The position numbers and the translations under genes were made by a program. From Sipunculus nudus (Eukaryota > Annelida > Sipuncula > Golfingiida > Sipunculidae), in the NCBI GenBank assembly GCA_026874595.1, contig CM049322.1, forward strand, positions 8,300,900-8,364,899: 64,000 nt of DNA, read 5' to 3'. The notes beneath the pieces are model-generated. The model was not told the DNA's origin and made no database searches. It saw nothing but the letters and a program-made list of their open reading frames with translations. Every line of letters starts with the position of its first letter. Positions within the stretch are counted from its first letter, which is position 1. Below are positions 13,975 through 26,890 of this stretch, one piece after another.

Positions 13975-14300
13975 ATCCTGGTGTCACCCAGGCCCAGTGT
14001 CTACTGCACCTGCAGGTCCTGGGTGTGTAATCAACCCCATCACAGGGTCATAACTCTGAGGAACCCCCTAAAGACGCACCCGTTTGTGAGTGATACATGG
14101 CTGTGGGGCACAGCCTTCCCATCATAAGCACTCATCACTCACCCTGGTTTGGGGCCGACAGTGTAAATCTCACAGCCTGGGCTGAGATTTGAACTCATGA
14201 CCTCCACTCCAGGATTTGAGTCCTGTGCCACAGAAGCTTGACCTTTAACCTTACAGTCACCAGTCCAGCGACCTAACTGTTATGTTGCCACACTCCACAT
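13975..14300 (-). mobile_element. tRNA-derived SINE, reverse orientation
   Basis: Read on the minus strand this contains a B-box-like GGTCATGAGTTCAAATCTC segment followed by a body with GATGAGTGCTTATGATGGGAA and GGGTTCCTCAGAGTT-like words, which match the forward copy at 14990-15290. The body also matches 51640-51850. Confidence 0.65.
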
Positions 14301-14989
14301 GTATGTATGTGTTAATGTTGATATATAAGTTAACTGCACACTACACCTGGGTAAATGAGTCATGATTGAGTCATGCTATTTGCTGTGATACCAAAATTAA
14401 CATGACAAGTGGTGCCCGGGATATGTTAACGATAAACTAAGAATGGCAAGGTTACTGATATCCTGGATTATCATGGTGATATCTGACAGCTGCAGTGACC
14501 GAACCATGAACTTTCCTGTTCTTGTACAGAAAAAAAATATTTTCAGGAATTACATTTAAATTTAATTGATTCACATAAAATTCTATAAAAATTCATTCAT
14601 TATTATATTGAAAATAAGTATTTTCCAAAAATTAAAGTGTAAAAAATTGATAGAATTGTTCTCCTTAAACTTTCCAGGGGTTTTCTTATGGTAATAGGTT
14701 ATCTTGGAACTTGGCTGAAAGTGCAGATGTGTAATATAAGTGTTAGACGTCCAGCACTAGATACCAATATAACATTGTCACAATGCAGGGCAATAAATTT
14801 AGTATCATTATTATGCTGTGATGAATTAATTGATTAAGTCCCAACCCTTTTATGAACATATATACTTATGTATAGTAAAAAAGGATCTTATGTATACATA
14901 ACATTGCATAAGGCCAATTTTGCGGATAATCGCTTTTACTTCTTTAAACTTAACTGACATAAATTATTGTAAGGATAAGTAACTCCCAT

Positions 14990-15290
14990 AATCTATCTAG
15001 TATCAGTAGAAAGTATCAGCTTCTCTGGCTCAGAGGTAGTGCACAGGACTTGAAAGTCAGGAGATCGTGAGTTTGAATCTTAGCCAAGGCAGTGAGATTT
15101 TTCATGGTCGGCACCCACCCAGGATGAGTGCTCTGCAGGCTTAATGGGAAGGTCATGCCCGAAGGCCATGTTTCACTCACTAACGAGTGCTTCTTTCGGG
15201 GTTCCTGTTAAATGAGAGGGAGCGTGTAATACTGCCGTGTCAAGTAGTGTGAAACTGAAATTGAATTCTGCAGATGTTCAAATTTAGACT
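14990..15290 (+). mobile_element. tRNA-derived SINE, forward copy
   Basis: The head reads TGGCTCAGAGGTAGTG (RNA polymerase III A-box form) and, about 40 bp on, GTGAGTTTGAATCTTAG (B-box form). The body has ACTAACGAGTGCTTCTTTCG, GGGGTTCCTG and a tail TACTGCCGTGTCAAGTAGTG followed by GAAACTGAAATTGAATTCTG. The shared body with 13975-14300 and 51640-51850 shows a dispersed family. It is not a functional tRNA: no acceptor stem closure. Confidence 0.75.
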
Positions 15291-15299
15291 GGTACCTCG

Positions 15300-17215
15300 T
15301 CCCGTAAAAATGGAGATTTTATACAAGCAAAGAATAAGATTCTTATATATCATATTCTAATTGCTAAGTAATTTTTGCATGTCAGAACACTAGGTGGTCA
15401 TTAATGAGCAGGAAACAAATCTATTTTTGTGTGTGCTTACTCTATAATGCTGGAAAGGATCACAGATAATAGTGCTTCTGTCTGGCGAGTTGAAGCTGTG
15501 CTAATGGTTGATGTGATTAGGCCCTAATGTAATGAATGGTCTAGACGACTGTGGTTTTTTTGCTAAGTAAGAATGAAACCTAAAGATGACATTCGTGCTA
15601 CAAGCTATAGCGTTGATATCAAATATGAGTTTGTTTTTAGAATCACTGCAGGGAATTTCTTTTTGTGTCAAGATGTTATGCAAAGCTTTGCTTTGGGTTT
15701 GAGTGATTAATGTGTTATAGTCCATTACACATACTACCCCTGTCCACCTGATTTTTCACGATTATCTCCACGTAAGACAAGCTTGTCAAACAATGTGCAC
15801 AAATTGCAGGAAGAGGTAAATGCGTAATTTTTGGCACCATATCTGTTAACGTTATTCACATTATGGCCTGGTTGACATAACGTAATTGTTTCATCTTTTG
15901 TAGAATCTTTATTAATGTCATCACTGTTCCCTGTCATGTCCACATCATTAGTTAGTGGTCACTACAGAATAGACTAGTTTCTCCTAAAATGGTTTTAAAT
16001 TCTTTACAGGAAAATGACATATGGTAGGGTATTATTTCCAAAATAGATAATTATGCATTTTCCTCTTTTGCTCCTTGCAGCAAACAGTTTTGGCTTTGTA
16101 TGACTTGCCAAAACATAATCACAAAAAAAAAAAGGACCAATGACCGATTATTTTATTTACTTTCTATTGTCTGATTATGTTGCCATGACAACTGCTGTAT
16201 AGAATTTTACCTAAAGTTTACAGTTAAAGGTGAAGGTAAGTGCAGGGTTATTGTCACTTGTTCATCACATAAGGTTCAGGTTTACTGCTGTTCACTATTT
16301 TGTGCCAGTCTTTCTCTTGTTTTGACAGAATTGGAATATTTTATCAAGATAATGTGAATTTGTTAGATGTGCATGCATACATAATCGTTTTATTAGTGGT
16401 TATGCAAAAATGCAAATGATTAAATAGATGATGAAAGAAAAATGACTAATCTTTGATAAAATCTAAGAATTGACACACCACTTATAAATGTGTACACAGG
16501 AACATAAGTGTCATAAGCCCCCACCACACAAACACACACACACATGCATATATATTATTTTATGTTCATGCCTCCCCCAGCACAGATGCAGTTACCTGTC
16601 TGACACACACACACACTGATGCGCTCACACAGGTCCATCATCCTCTCCTGCTGTTCCTGATGTCATTGGGAGGTTGTTATTAAACAAACATGACTGACAT
16701 GAGACCACATGTAACCTGGTGCACCCTAACCGCCATAGTGGTCGCGGCCTGAGTCACAGGCTGGTTATAAAAACCACCCGGCAGTCGATCTGGCCCATAA
16801 CTGGTCCATGTGACCTTTGACCTGTCACAAACATATGCAGGTCAGGTCTCATTTTCTGATTTCCTGTTATGAGTCACTTACCAAGGGGGAAAGGGGGTAG
16901 GGTAAGAAAGGCGCATATGGGGGTAATTACGACTGAAAAAGTCTTGTTGTGTGCATGACACCAGCGCTCTGTTTTGCACATGTGTGGGATAGTGGGAGAG
17001 CACTCACTGCTAAGTCCATGTCAGTTTCAGGGTATGACTGGTCTGTTTCCCAGTCACCCTGTCTTGAGACATGGTGTATAAGCTCTGCTCTGGCGTTCTC
17101 ACTTCACATGTATATGATTTATTTAAGCATAAGATGGTAAATAAAGCTTGTGTTATAGTATTGGCAGACAACTATATGTTTACATATAAGAAATTGAATC
17201 TCTACATTAATAACT
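15300..17215. other. Non-coding DNA with one repeat fragment and a DR1 motif
   Basis: No gene. About 16125-16490 resembles the dispersed family at 26490-26890. Short (AC)n tracts occur near 16525-16615. A TATAAAA at 16766-16772 and the perfect DR1 TGACCTTTGACCT at 16811-16823 sit in a CpG-richer patch (16690-16830). Confidence 0.45.
16811..16823 (+). promoter_or_regulatory. DR1 nuclear-receptor motif
   Basis: TGACCT-T-TGACCT is an exact direct repeat spaced by one base, the HNF4/RXR/COUP-TF type element. It lies about 40 bp after a TATAAAA. Site occupancy is unknown. Confidence 0.35.
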
Positions 17216-17357
17216 CTTTCTTTCTCTCTCTATATCTCTCTCTCTCTGTCTGTCTGTCTCATTCTGTACAGCTGAAAGCTGATACAAGATAGTTCTGTTG
17301 TACAATATTTTGAAATCAAGCTAACTATAAATGTTTAATGGTGCATATGTAAATATA

Positions 17358-17399
<42 letters not shown>

Positions 17400-17549
17400 C
17401 ACATGTAATTTCTTTATTTTCTGCAAGAAACAAATGGTATGGAACAAGAGATGTACAGTTATACAAATACAGAAATTGCACAAAACTACATAGTAGTATA
17501 TCTATCTATCTATCTCTCTCTCCCTCTCTTTCCTTCTTTCTCTCTCTCT

Positions 17550-17640
<91 letters not shown>
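17216..17640. repeat. Cluster of CT, TCTG, TATC and long TA microsatellites
   Basis: CT/TCTG tract about 17217-17260, (TA)n about 17361-17395, TATC/CT tract about 17500-17552 and a long (TA)n about 17553-17637. The short open frames across it are low-complexity artefacts. Confidence 0.95.
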
Positions 17641-17641
<1 letters not shown>

Positions 17642-20190
17642 TCTGACACAAGGCATGTACTCTCAGAAATCAGACTCCGTTTTAACAGAAATGCATCTTA
17701 GTACTTGCAACACAGATATACTGGCAGTAATATTGGTACAGGAGGATTAGTTATGTTTTGTATAATTAAGTTTCAATGTTGATCATGATAGATATTAAGG
17801 ATACATAAGCGAGTGCCAAGGTATTGAATAGATCCAAGACAGATATACCATTAAGTGCTATTACATGAAGGTTTGTTCACTTATGTTCGTACTCAGAAAG
17901 TCCATAAAATACCTGTCTTATTTCAGGTCAAACAATAATATGTATTTATATGTCAGGAATTATGTATGATGCATGAGTGGTTTATTTAAACTTATAATGA
18001 GACAAGTGCCCTTTGCAGTGGGAATAGCTGTAAAAACTATGGGAATATGTGAGAAAGGGATGTATTAATCGTAATAACGATTGTTGTACAGAGTTTCATA
18101 ACATGGTGTCAGCCATAAAGGAGTGATTGTCAACCATATCTCGGATATGCATTGGTGTACAGAATTGATAGCACGGCAGGTATAACAGTGCCGCTTCACC
18201 TCTAATTACTTCCGACTCACTGAACCACTGCTACAAAGAGGCTGGGATATTCAGCACGACCTTTGACCCGTTACAGGTATATCCATATGTCTGCAGTGCT
18301 TTGTCAGGAGTTTTTAATGCACGCCTATCCTTGCCAGTCTTTTTGCGTCCACTCTTGCGTATCCCCCGCATGTTACTCTGAGCACAAGTCACCGGGGTCA
18401 CACTGAGCAATTCCACGCAGATGCTATGTGGAGCTCCCTCCTGGGTTAGGCTTTGTGTGGTTTAACTCGCTCGGGCATTAAATTGGCCATATGTGATAGT
18501 TGGTTCCAAGTTTGGTATATTACCTGTGCTAACGCTTCAGAGTTCACCATCCAACTCCCTCTGTACATATATAATTCCACATAAAGTATGCTGTTTTCAA
18601 CTTTGGTATATTTTACCCCCTCTCTGCATCAAGTGACACAGTTCTTCTCGCTTCATGTTGCATTATATAGTAATATATAAAATATAACTTTGTCACTTAA
18701 ACTCACTACAGTTAAATCTGCAGATATAATTTTCCTGTGTTACACCTTAATTTCCTGTAGTTCATTGCGATATGATACTTTTTCAAAATTTAACAAAATA
18801 TTACAATTTCCAATTAATGTTTTGCTTTTTTTCACTGGGTTGTTCAAAGGGGCATAAGAATCATGAGTAAATAATATAAAGATGAGTTTTTTTAACAGTT
18901 GCTAAAAATAATAGACAAATAATAGAAACATAAAGAAAAATAAAGAAAATACTAAATAGTATAACTGTGTAATTTTCAGTGTAACAGTACTTTAATGTTT
19001 ATCATATATACTGCAGTTAAAATAAATAAAATATGATTGTTCACTGTATGTTCCATCAGATATATTAAGGGGGCCTATATTCCAATATAGCAAGTCTATT
19101 TGAACTTACGGTAATCCCTTTAAATTTGATAAAAATAGGCCAGAATATGCTGGTCCCATTGTACACAGGCTTTACATTTGTTTATATCCACTTGTTTATA
19201 ACATGTGGGGGGCATCAAAATATTCCAATCAGAGTCGAGGAGGACATCTGTTAGTAAGTTATGTAACCAACCACCTTCAGATATTTGGTTTCTCTGTTTG
19301 TCAACATACCCATTTCCCAGAAACTATATTTACCTTCTTGTTGATAAAAAGGTTATACATTCAACACAGAGGATTTGTAAGAATGCTTCGTGGCAGGAAT
19401 GGCGGACAGTCCATTCATATGTACTCCGGCAACCCAGGTATCTGTACTTTAAATTTGAGGATTTAAGGTTATTAAAAAAAAACTTTATTCAGCTGTAAAG
19501 TTTGCTGATACATGTTCCCTGGCCACCATTCTCTCTCACAGTCTACAGGCCTATTTTGTATCGTATATTACATTGGCGACATATTTAGATAACTGAGAAT
19601 ATATCACTGTCAATAAATGTCATAATGATAATCAGTCATGTTCTGTTTTGAAATATGTATCTCACCAGCTCAGAGAATCAGCATTCGTAAATGTGTGTTA
19701 TGCAGGTCAGAAGATCCGTTGTAATAAGAGAGAAGGAGTCACGAGGTAGACCTGACATTACAAAAACGAAACATGAATTAATCCTTTCCACAATTCCAGT
19801 TTTCCCTGCGTTGTAGACCACAGACAAAAATGTCATTTGCTTACAGCGTCTGTAATTATTCATTTACTTTGATGGGTTAGGTTTTTGTTCCTGTATCATG
19901 CGTGCAAGGTTAAACCAAATTAGTTTGTTGGTCACAGAATGAGAATTCTGTATGAGAGCTGAATGAAGGATTCCTATGTTTTATTGAAGAATTAATTACC
20001 TGGAGAACATCACTTGAACATCTCGTGGTGATAACACATTTGAATTTTTTTTGGTCAGGATAAGAACTTCAGTTAAATTGCATGCAAATTTTTAAGTGCA
20101 TATTTTTTTTATAAACAAATCTAATTCACTTAATATGTCAGTATTTTTTTAATTTTATGATTTTATTTTTATGATTTAAGTCCTAAAATG
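17641..20190. other. Non-coding DNA, nothing recognised
   Basis: AT-rich, no gene. A patch with more CpG at about 18160-18480 and a short ATG frame ending in a GTATCT donor-like site near 19437 are the only points of note. Confidence 0.45.
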
Positions 20191-20191
20191 C

Positions 20192-20195
<4 letters not shown>

Positions 20196-20221
<26 letters not shown>
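20196..20221. repeat. (GA)n microsatellite
   Basis: Uninterrupted GA repeat. Confidence 0.95.
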
Positions 20222-20222
<1 letters not shown>

Positions 20223-20429
20223 AAATCTATTGATTATAAGTATTTATGTTTATTTGTTAATACCTAAAAATCATACATATATGGTAATAACAGGTTATGT
20301 ATTACTAACTGTATAACAGTTGTAATACTTCAGTTTTAATTTAAAATTATTATTTTACTATCTGTAGCACTGTTACTATTACTTCCTGTAATAAAGATTT
20401 TTGTGTTCTTGAATACAATCAATAATATT

Positions 20430-20525
20430 TGTAGGACAAGTAAAAATTCATGTAGGGCAAGTAAAAGCTAGATGTTACTTGCCTAACTAGGCAAGTACTT
20501 TCAAAAGTTAATGTCAAGCCCTGCG
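20430..20525. mobile_element. Right-end fragment of the CAGGGCT-ended element
   Basis: Contains GGGCAAGTAAAAGCTAGATG, GGCAAGTACTTTCAAAAGTT and the terminal AATGTCAAGCCCTG, matching the right part of 38328-38756. Confidence 0.7.
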
Positions 20526-20539
20526 CTCCAGGTGTTCAA

Positions 20540-21350
20540 GTTCTCCAACCCACATGCCACACTTGTAGAATTCAAAGCAGGCATTGCAGATTTCAAGGCA
20601 TGCATCCAGATTTCAAGACAGGCATTCATGTAGTTTTCAGGTTGGTTCCAGCTGGCTTATGTACATTTCAAGTGGCCCTTGTAGAATTCAGATGTATATT
20701 GTGCATTTCCACATAGCTAGATCATAAAGTTGTCTAAACACTTAAAACTTCTATAATTGCAAAGGTTTTATGAAAAATATTAGGAAAATCTATTATTCTA
20801 TTTATATGTCTAACATTTCAATAATATTCTCAAACAAAATATGATATTTTTCCAACTTTTCAGTTATCTGTAAATCATTAACATTTAAATTATTAACATT
20901 CAGTGTAAGTGCTAATTATTACTATAACATGAAAAATGGTACTTGCGATGACATTGTATATAGAAGTTTTTCTTGTTGTTGTAAGCCTGGTGTGATTAAA
21001 CTTGTGTTAGGTATTTACTTTGAGCCATCTGTGTAACAGCATCTCTCCCCCCTCCCCAGATACCACACTTTGGTGACACTAAGCTTTAGCTACCCACTTA
21101 CACAGCTAAAAAGGAGCTAAGACGTTAATTCCCTCCTGTAACTGTGACACTAATGCAGCTAGTTGGTTGCACAGGTACATTCCAGGAGCCCTGGTTCATT
21201 TCACAAACATTCCACACAGCCTTGTAGATTTCACACCAGTGTATCACACCCTTGTAAATTTCAGGGATGGCTTTGTAGATTTCAGGTGGTTTATACACAT
21301 TCCAAGTGTTCCTTGTACATTTCAGTTACACCTTGTAGTTTCATGTAGAT
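20540..21350. repeat. Two blocks of a degenerate TTGTAGATTTCA minisatellite
   Basis: Blocks at about 20560-20710 and 21175-21350 consist of loose ~25-30 bp units such as CCTTGTAGAATTCA and CTTTGTAGATTTCAGG. Similar words recur at about 24860-24925. The 60-89 codon frames across it are repeat artefacts. Confidence 0.6.
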
Positions 21351-21359
21351 CTCTCATAG

Positions 21360-24000
21360 CTTTTCATGTCTATAGTGTGAGATGTAACATTCCCAAAATG
21401 GCATCTCTTGTTTGCCTAACAATTTACATGGTTTAGTGTGCCCTTATCTTGGAAGATAAAAATCAATTCTACAGGTAATTGAGTTAAGAGATGTTTGTCT
21501 CAGCATTTAGAAAAATATTGAGTCTTTTACTTAAGGTCTTAGCAAAGCTTGAATGAATATGTTTATAGCTTCAACAAATTTAAATTTATGAAATATCAGT
21601 TTCAAATATATATAATAATAATAATTTGAAAGTCATATTCATGTATCATGTAATATTTTAAATCATGAAAATTGATCAGTTATTTATCAGCAGTGAGAGA
21701 AAGAGGTTTTATATCTTAATTCATTCTGTAAACATAAAGGTGTAACATTGTTGGCCTATATTTTGGTTTAGAAAATTGTCTATCTGCATCAATGAGACAC
21801 CAAATTTAATATTTAATTAATAAAGAGCAACACTTTGAGAGAACAAAGGGGTTAAAAAAGTTGAAGTGTGATACATGTAAGCCCTGTGGTGCGTGCAGCG
21901 TTATGGTCAATTTCAGAGATAGTGTTACCAGTGAGGGCTGCAGGGATTGCTACTTGCAGTTGGCCATGTATCTCCACAGCAACTTAGGTGTGAGAGCGTT
22001 CCGCTTCACTGCTTCGATAAATTAACTGCCAGGTTAAGAGTTCCAGCTCCAAGTTGACGCAAACTGGTTCTTCTGCTCGGAGAATGAATATGCATCAGAG
22101 CAGAACCAACGGATAACGATCATTGTGTCATGACGGAGGTTACTCTGGAACGGGCTGCCATTTAGCATAGAAAACATAATGAGAGTTTACATACGTCAAC
22201 CTGGTCACAGTAATGTACCAAGATACTATCGTAGAAGCATATTGCTCCTGGAAGATGCTATCTACATCATATAGTGATGAAGACTGCTATTTCTGAAATA
22301 TACATGCACTATTTTATTTATACGCCCATTTACAGATATGTCTAAATCAGCAGCAATTATTGTTAAAAACTATCTTTGACACGGAACTGTAACATACTTT
22401 GACAAGGCAACGCCTTTGCTAATTTCATCATCACAGTTTGTTTAGTGTCCACATGTATCCATACTGCACATATGTGTTTGTTCAGAATATTTATTACTGA
22501 TTTTACCACACGTTTATAGTTTTATCTGTATCTTCACCATGTCGTTTATTTATTGACATTTCAATGAAATATGACATATTTAATAATGATGTAAGACTGC
22601 ACCAGGCCATCCTAGAGTAGACAGTCATACAGTCAAATCTTTAATCAAATGGGGCATACAGCAACCAATTAATTTCAGTAATTACATTTTTTATATCTCT
22701 AATACATAAAGAAAGATAAATAATACATTTGATGTACTACATTGATGTTTAACAAAGAAAGCCCCCAAAAGGCTTTTAATGAAACAACAGTAATGGATTA
22801 AACATTTTAAATATAACTGTATCCAATGTACCAACTAAAGACAACGACCACTTCTATTTAGTGACCACCTCAAAATAACAACCACCTGTTCATGGTTCCA
22901 GTTGTCTATATGCTTACGTAACTACCTTGATCATGTGACCATTTTATTGTAGTCCTATTGGTGGGTATAAGTTTAAGGTTTTACTATATTAGGTATGTTT
23001 TTCCTCCACTTTTGATTGAAATTGTTTATCCTCAGGGGATGTGTAGAATCTTGACATCATTGGGGGAAATTTGAAACACATGGGGATTTTATACGATATA
23101 ACTTACCACATGATGCGAATATTATACCCGTAGCACGTTTCGTTGCATCTCATTGAAGTATTGTACAAAAGTTGCGTAATTTTAAAATTGAACTATAATT
23201 TTAATCTGAATGATCTTTTTATTCTGAATAACTGATACAATTTTTAACAGAAACACTTTTGATGGAATTGCTGTAGAACCTCAAAGATTCCTGGCAGGGC
23301 AGATTGCTTGTATGTGTATAATGCTGTGAATTTTGCTTGGAATCCTAGTTTTGTGTAAATTCCTCTATAAATCATTTCCATATGACTGACATCCCAAGCT
23401 GTGTCCGGACTGCTGATGGACTGTGATGTGAGCTGTTGCAGCAAGTCTCGCATTACAGCAGCTCACCCATTAGACAGATCTCTTGTATCTACCGCAACTG
23501 ATCTTAATAATGATTTGCGGTATATCTGAGGCCTATCAGATCATTACCTGAAAAGGGGAGGGGACAGGTCTATGATCAAGGGAACCATCACTGGTCAAAG
23601 GTAAAGATTGGTCTCCAATTAAAATAACACCACGGAAATGGCTGTGAAATTGACCATGGAGGCTCAGTCAGAAAGACACAGGGCAACGACAATTAAAAGG
23701 CTTCACATGGCCTGGTCAAATTACTGCTTTGGCAGGGGGTGGTGTCACGGAGAATTATGGCCACTTGACAAATGCTTTGAGATTTTTATGCTCGGTTGAA
23801 TATAAGCCTGTTTATTGGTACTAGCGCATGCCTGGTCATTTTGACTTTTGTGATATATTGGACCCTCAAAATAAAACTATAAAAGAAATAAATAGATATA
23901 TATTGGACCCTGCTTAGTTTGTGAGAAAAATTTTCAACACTATTGGCTGATTTGACTCCTTATACTTTTTATATAAATAAACATTTGACATAGAGACGTA
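21360..24000. other. Non-coding DNA with a GC-richer patch at 21860-22230
   Basis: No gene seen. The patch at 21860-22230 has more CpG and includes an imperfect hairpin (GGTTCTTCTGCTC at about 22063-22077 facing GAGCAGAACC at about 22098). It could be a conserved non-coding element; there is no direct evidence. Confidence 0.35.
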
Positions 24001-24003
24001 ATG

Positions 24004-24407
24004 TACTGTGGTTTTTGTTTTGTTTGTGGGGGTTTTGAATTTGTGATGTTCGCAAAAAGTGAAAATATCGCAAAAAATAATACCTCTGTGAATAAGAGGT
24101 CCCATCGTGGAAGGTGATGTTGAAAAGTTAAAGGTTGACTTTATGAATAAAAATTAAAGATTGATAATTTAAATGATATCAAATCTTATCAATTGTCTTC
24201 TGTTAGCAAACAGTATTTTATGTTAATAAGATTTTGTGTCCATAATATTTAGTATTTGTATTTGACATAAACATTTTGACATAATAATAAAATTATTGTG
24301 TATAGGTCTTTTGTATTGGGAGATCGCAAAAACGGAACCCTTATGAATCACTGTAAAAGTGAAAATCTTGAAATTTTAACCTCGCAGATATAAAGCCAAC
24401 CACTGTA
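24004..24407. mobile_element. MITE-like element with TACTGTGGTT ends
   Basis: Starts TACTGTGGTT and ends AACCACTGTA, an inverted pair with one mismatch, about 404 bp apart, with ATG immediately outside each end. It has no coding capacity. Internal words (GTGATGTTCGCAAAAAGTGA, ATAAGAGGTCCCATCGTGGA) recur, inverted, in 37015-37348 and, shortened, in 33955-34092. Confidence 0.6.
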
Positions 24408-25605
24408 ATGTAAAATTCCTTGCAGAAGTTGCATCTTTATTACAAGTCGCACTGTGAAACATCAGTGAAACTTGTAGTATTAAGTTATTAGATTTTGTGG
24501 AAGGGATACAAATTAATACAAATATATGCTTAATTCATATATTTTAGACAATTTTAGTAGAGAAGAGGACATATATAAATATGTCTTTTCCTGTAGCATC
24601 AGAGCTGATGTTCATTACTCAGAAATTGATAAACCGATAATTGATTCAATACTTAGGGCTTCACAATTCATAGGTCTATACTAATATAATAGGGAATTCA
24701 TACTTGTACACCCTGGAACTATAGCTGCTAACATGAAGTCCACATATACAGACAGACAAGGGACATACAGTTGAAGAGCAACTGGTCAGGTAACCAGGTT
24801 TGTTTGCTTGTAGGAAAGATTGCAAAATTTTGCATCATCTGCTGGAATCTTTGTTATGTTGTCAGTTTCACATTCCACTTGTTAATTTCACATTCCAGTT
24901 TGTCCATTACACCCTGCAGGAACTTCCCTGGACCGAGGTAGCGACTCTGTATCACAGATTTTTCTGTGGCTTTTTACTTGCGGCAGACTTGAGTACATTT
25001 TTGTTAAAGTAATATTTTGTAATTTTTACTCTCTCTCTTCTCTGCTCTAATACACATGCTTTCAGGTTTCTAATTCAGTTGTATACATTTCTTTTAAACA
25101 CACATTGGATATAGGTGCATTACTGTTTATAAGAGTTAGTATTGTGATTTTTCACATTGCGACAAAAGAGAGAAAGAAACAACACTTTTTGAGGAACTCA
25201 ACTCTCTCCATTAGCATTTAGCATGTATACAACACACACACACACACACATACTCATAGATATAGAAGCATGTACCCAAATACATTTGTTCTAAAATTAA
25301 TCTCTCTTACTCCTTCTCTCTCTAAATATATATATTAATGGTAGGCATTGGTTGTAAAATCTTTGATAATCCATTGTTAATCAAGTATTTAATGACCTTT
25401 TTTAATTGCGATGAAATTTGCTGTAATGAATCATTCCGTATACAGTAAATTTATGCTATATTTTACATAACGCTGAAAAATCAAGGTAAAAGCCAGGAAT
25501 TTGACACTTATTCATTGCACAAGGTTCATCTTAAATGCTGTTTCTTATTTTGTGTCCTGTTTTTCATGTTTTCTTGTATATACTCTTGTTTATTTGTTTG
25601 TATTT

Positions 25606-25657
<52 letters not shown>

Positions 25658-26090
25658 AAGAGGGAGGATCATACTTGAGGTGACTGATATGTTTTCATAC
25701 ATATGTAGCCCTGCATGAGTAGCTGGTATAAGCTGGTCCAGTTCAGTCTACACATCGCTGCAGCAGCTCATGATGGCACACCTGGGGATGCTGCGTGATC
25801 CCAGCAGCACTCACAATGGCTGTATTAAACAGCCCCAGTCACACAAAAAGCAGCAGAGTATTTATAGCTAATCCAGGTATGCTGTTATAAAAAACATTCA
25901 CCACTTAATAATCAAGGGGCGATATATATGTGCACATTACAAGCGTAACCTAGGTAAGACAGGTAATTCTCTCCCAAGTTGCTGGCCGACTGCTGTTTGA
26001 TATCACTGTGTGCTTGGATAGTCAGAACTAAATGGACCAAAATGATGGCAGATACTAAAATTGTGGAAAATTGCATCTTTTTCTGCATTA
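24408..26090. other. Non-coding DNA with microsatellites
   Basis: No gene. (AC)n near 25232-25250 and a (GA)n tract at about 25609-25652. Confidence 0.5.
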
Positions 26091-26094
26091 TCAT

Positions 26095-26414
26095 ATATAT
26101 ATGTATATATATATATATATATATATAATTTACACACAAAGAAATATAAGGATTCATATTAAAAGTTTTCAAGGATATGATGATGATGATATAAGTAAAG
26201 AACCAGTGCATCCTGATATTGTAAAATTTGAAGGCAGTGTGCCGTGTGCATATGTGGCTGCTTGACAAACCTTTCCTTGTGGACCTTTGTTTAACAGATG
26301 AAGCTTATTCCTTTTTTACGCAGCTGCTGTCTTCGAATGTGATTATGGCACGGCTGATTCCTTTTTCTGGCTGCAGGTAATACATAATATATGTATATTT
26401 ATATATATTAAACA

Positions 26415-26447
<33 letters not shown>

Positions 26448-26485
26448 GTATATACACATATATATATATATATATTAGTATTGGA
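26095..26485. repeat. TA/TATG microsatellite patches
   Basis: TA-rich tracts at about 26095-26127 and 26385-26478, with TATATG interruptions. Confidence 0.85.
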
Positions 26486-26489
26486 AATT

Positions 26490-26890
26490 AAACATTTTAA
26501 AATTACAATCTTTGATTGAAAAATAATAAACGACCAATGATTGATAATTATTTGATTATTTTACGCGCTTTCTGTATTACCATGCAGGGTGCTGTTTACT
26601 AGTACCTAAAATATTGGCCCCAGTAAATGGTCTTCCCTGCACATAGGTATTCATAATGAAACCATCAGTCAGCCCGCATCCAAGGTAGACTTGCTGTTGG
26701 ACAATTGTTGGCTACGCTAGGTTCCGTTTTGATGTTGTTCCTTGCTTTGTGTTTGTATGTCTCTGATAGGATTGGATTCTTTGCATGTGCATACATCATC
26801 ATTTTAAATTTATTATGCAAAAATTTAATCTAATTTTAAAGGAAACGACCAATCATTGATTTAATTGATTAAACAGGCACACCACTGATA
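26490..26890. mobile_element. Dispersed element, copy 1 (ACCAATGATTGATAATT family)
   Basis: Contains CGACCAATGATTGATAATTA, CCTAAAATATTGGCCCCAGT, GAAACCATCAGTCAGCCCGC and a GTTGGACAATTGTTGGCTAC segment. The same order of words recurs at 28207-28475 and partly at 16125-16490 and 41990-42180. Confidence 0.65.

Noticed and set aside
14990-15070. Possible tRNA gene
   Set aside because: A- and B-box forms are present but no cloverleaf closes, and the body matches dispersed SINE copies.
19399-19437. Short ATG frame MADSPFICTPATQ ending at a GTATCT donor
   Set aside because: Ends in phase 0, whereas the next Ets1/2 exon needs phase 1 unless its acceptor is shifted by two bases; too short to support.
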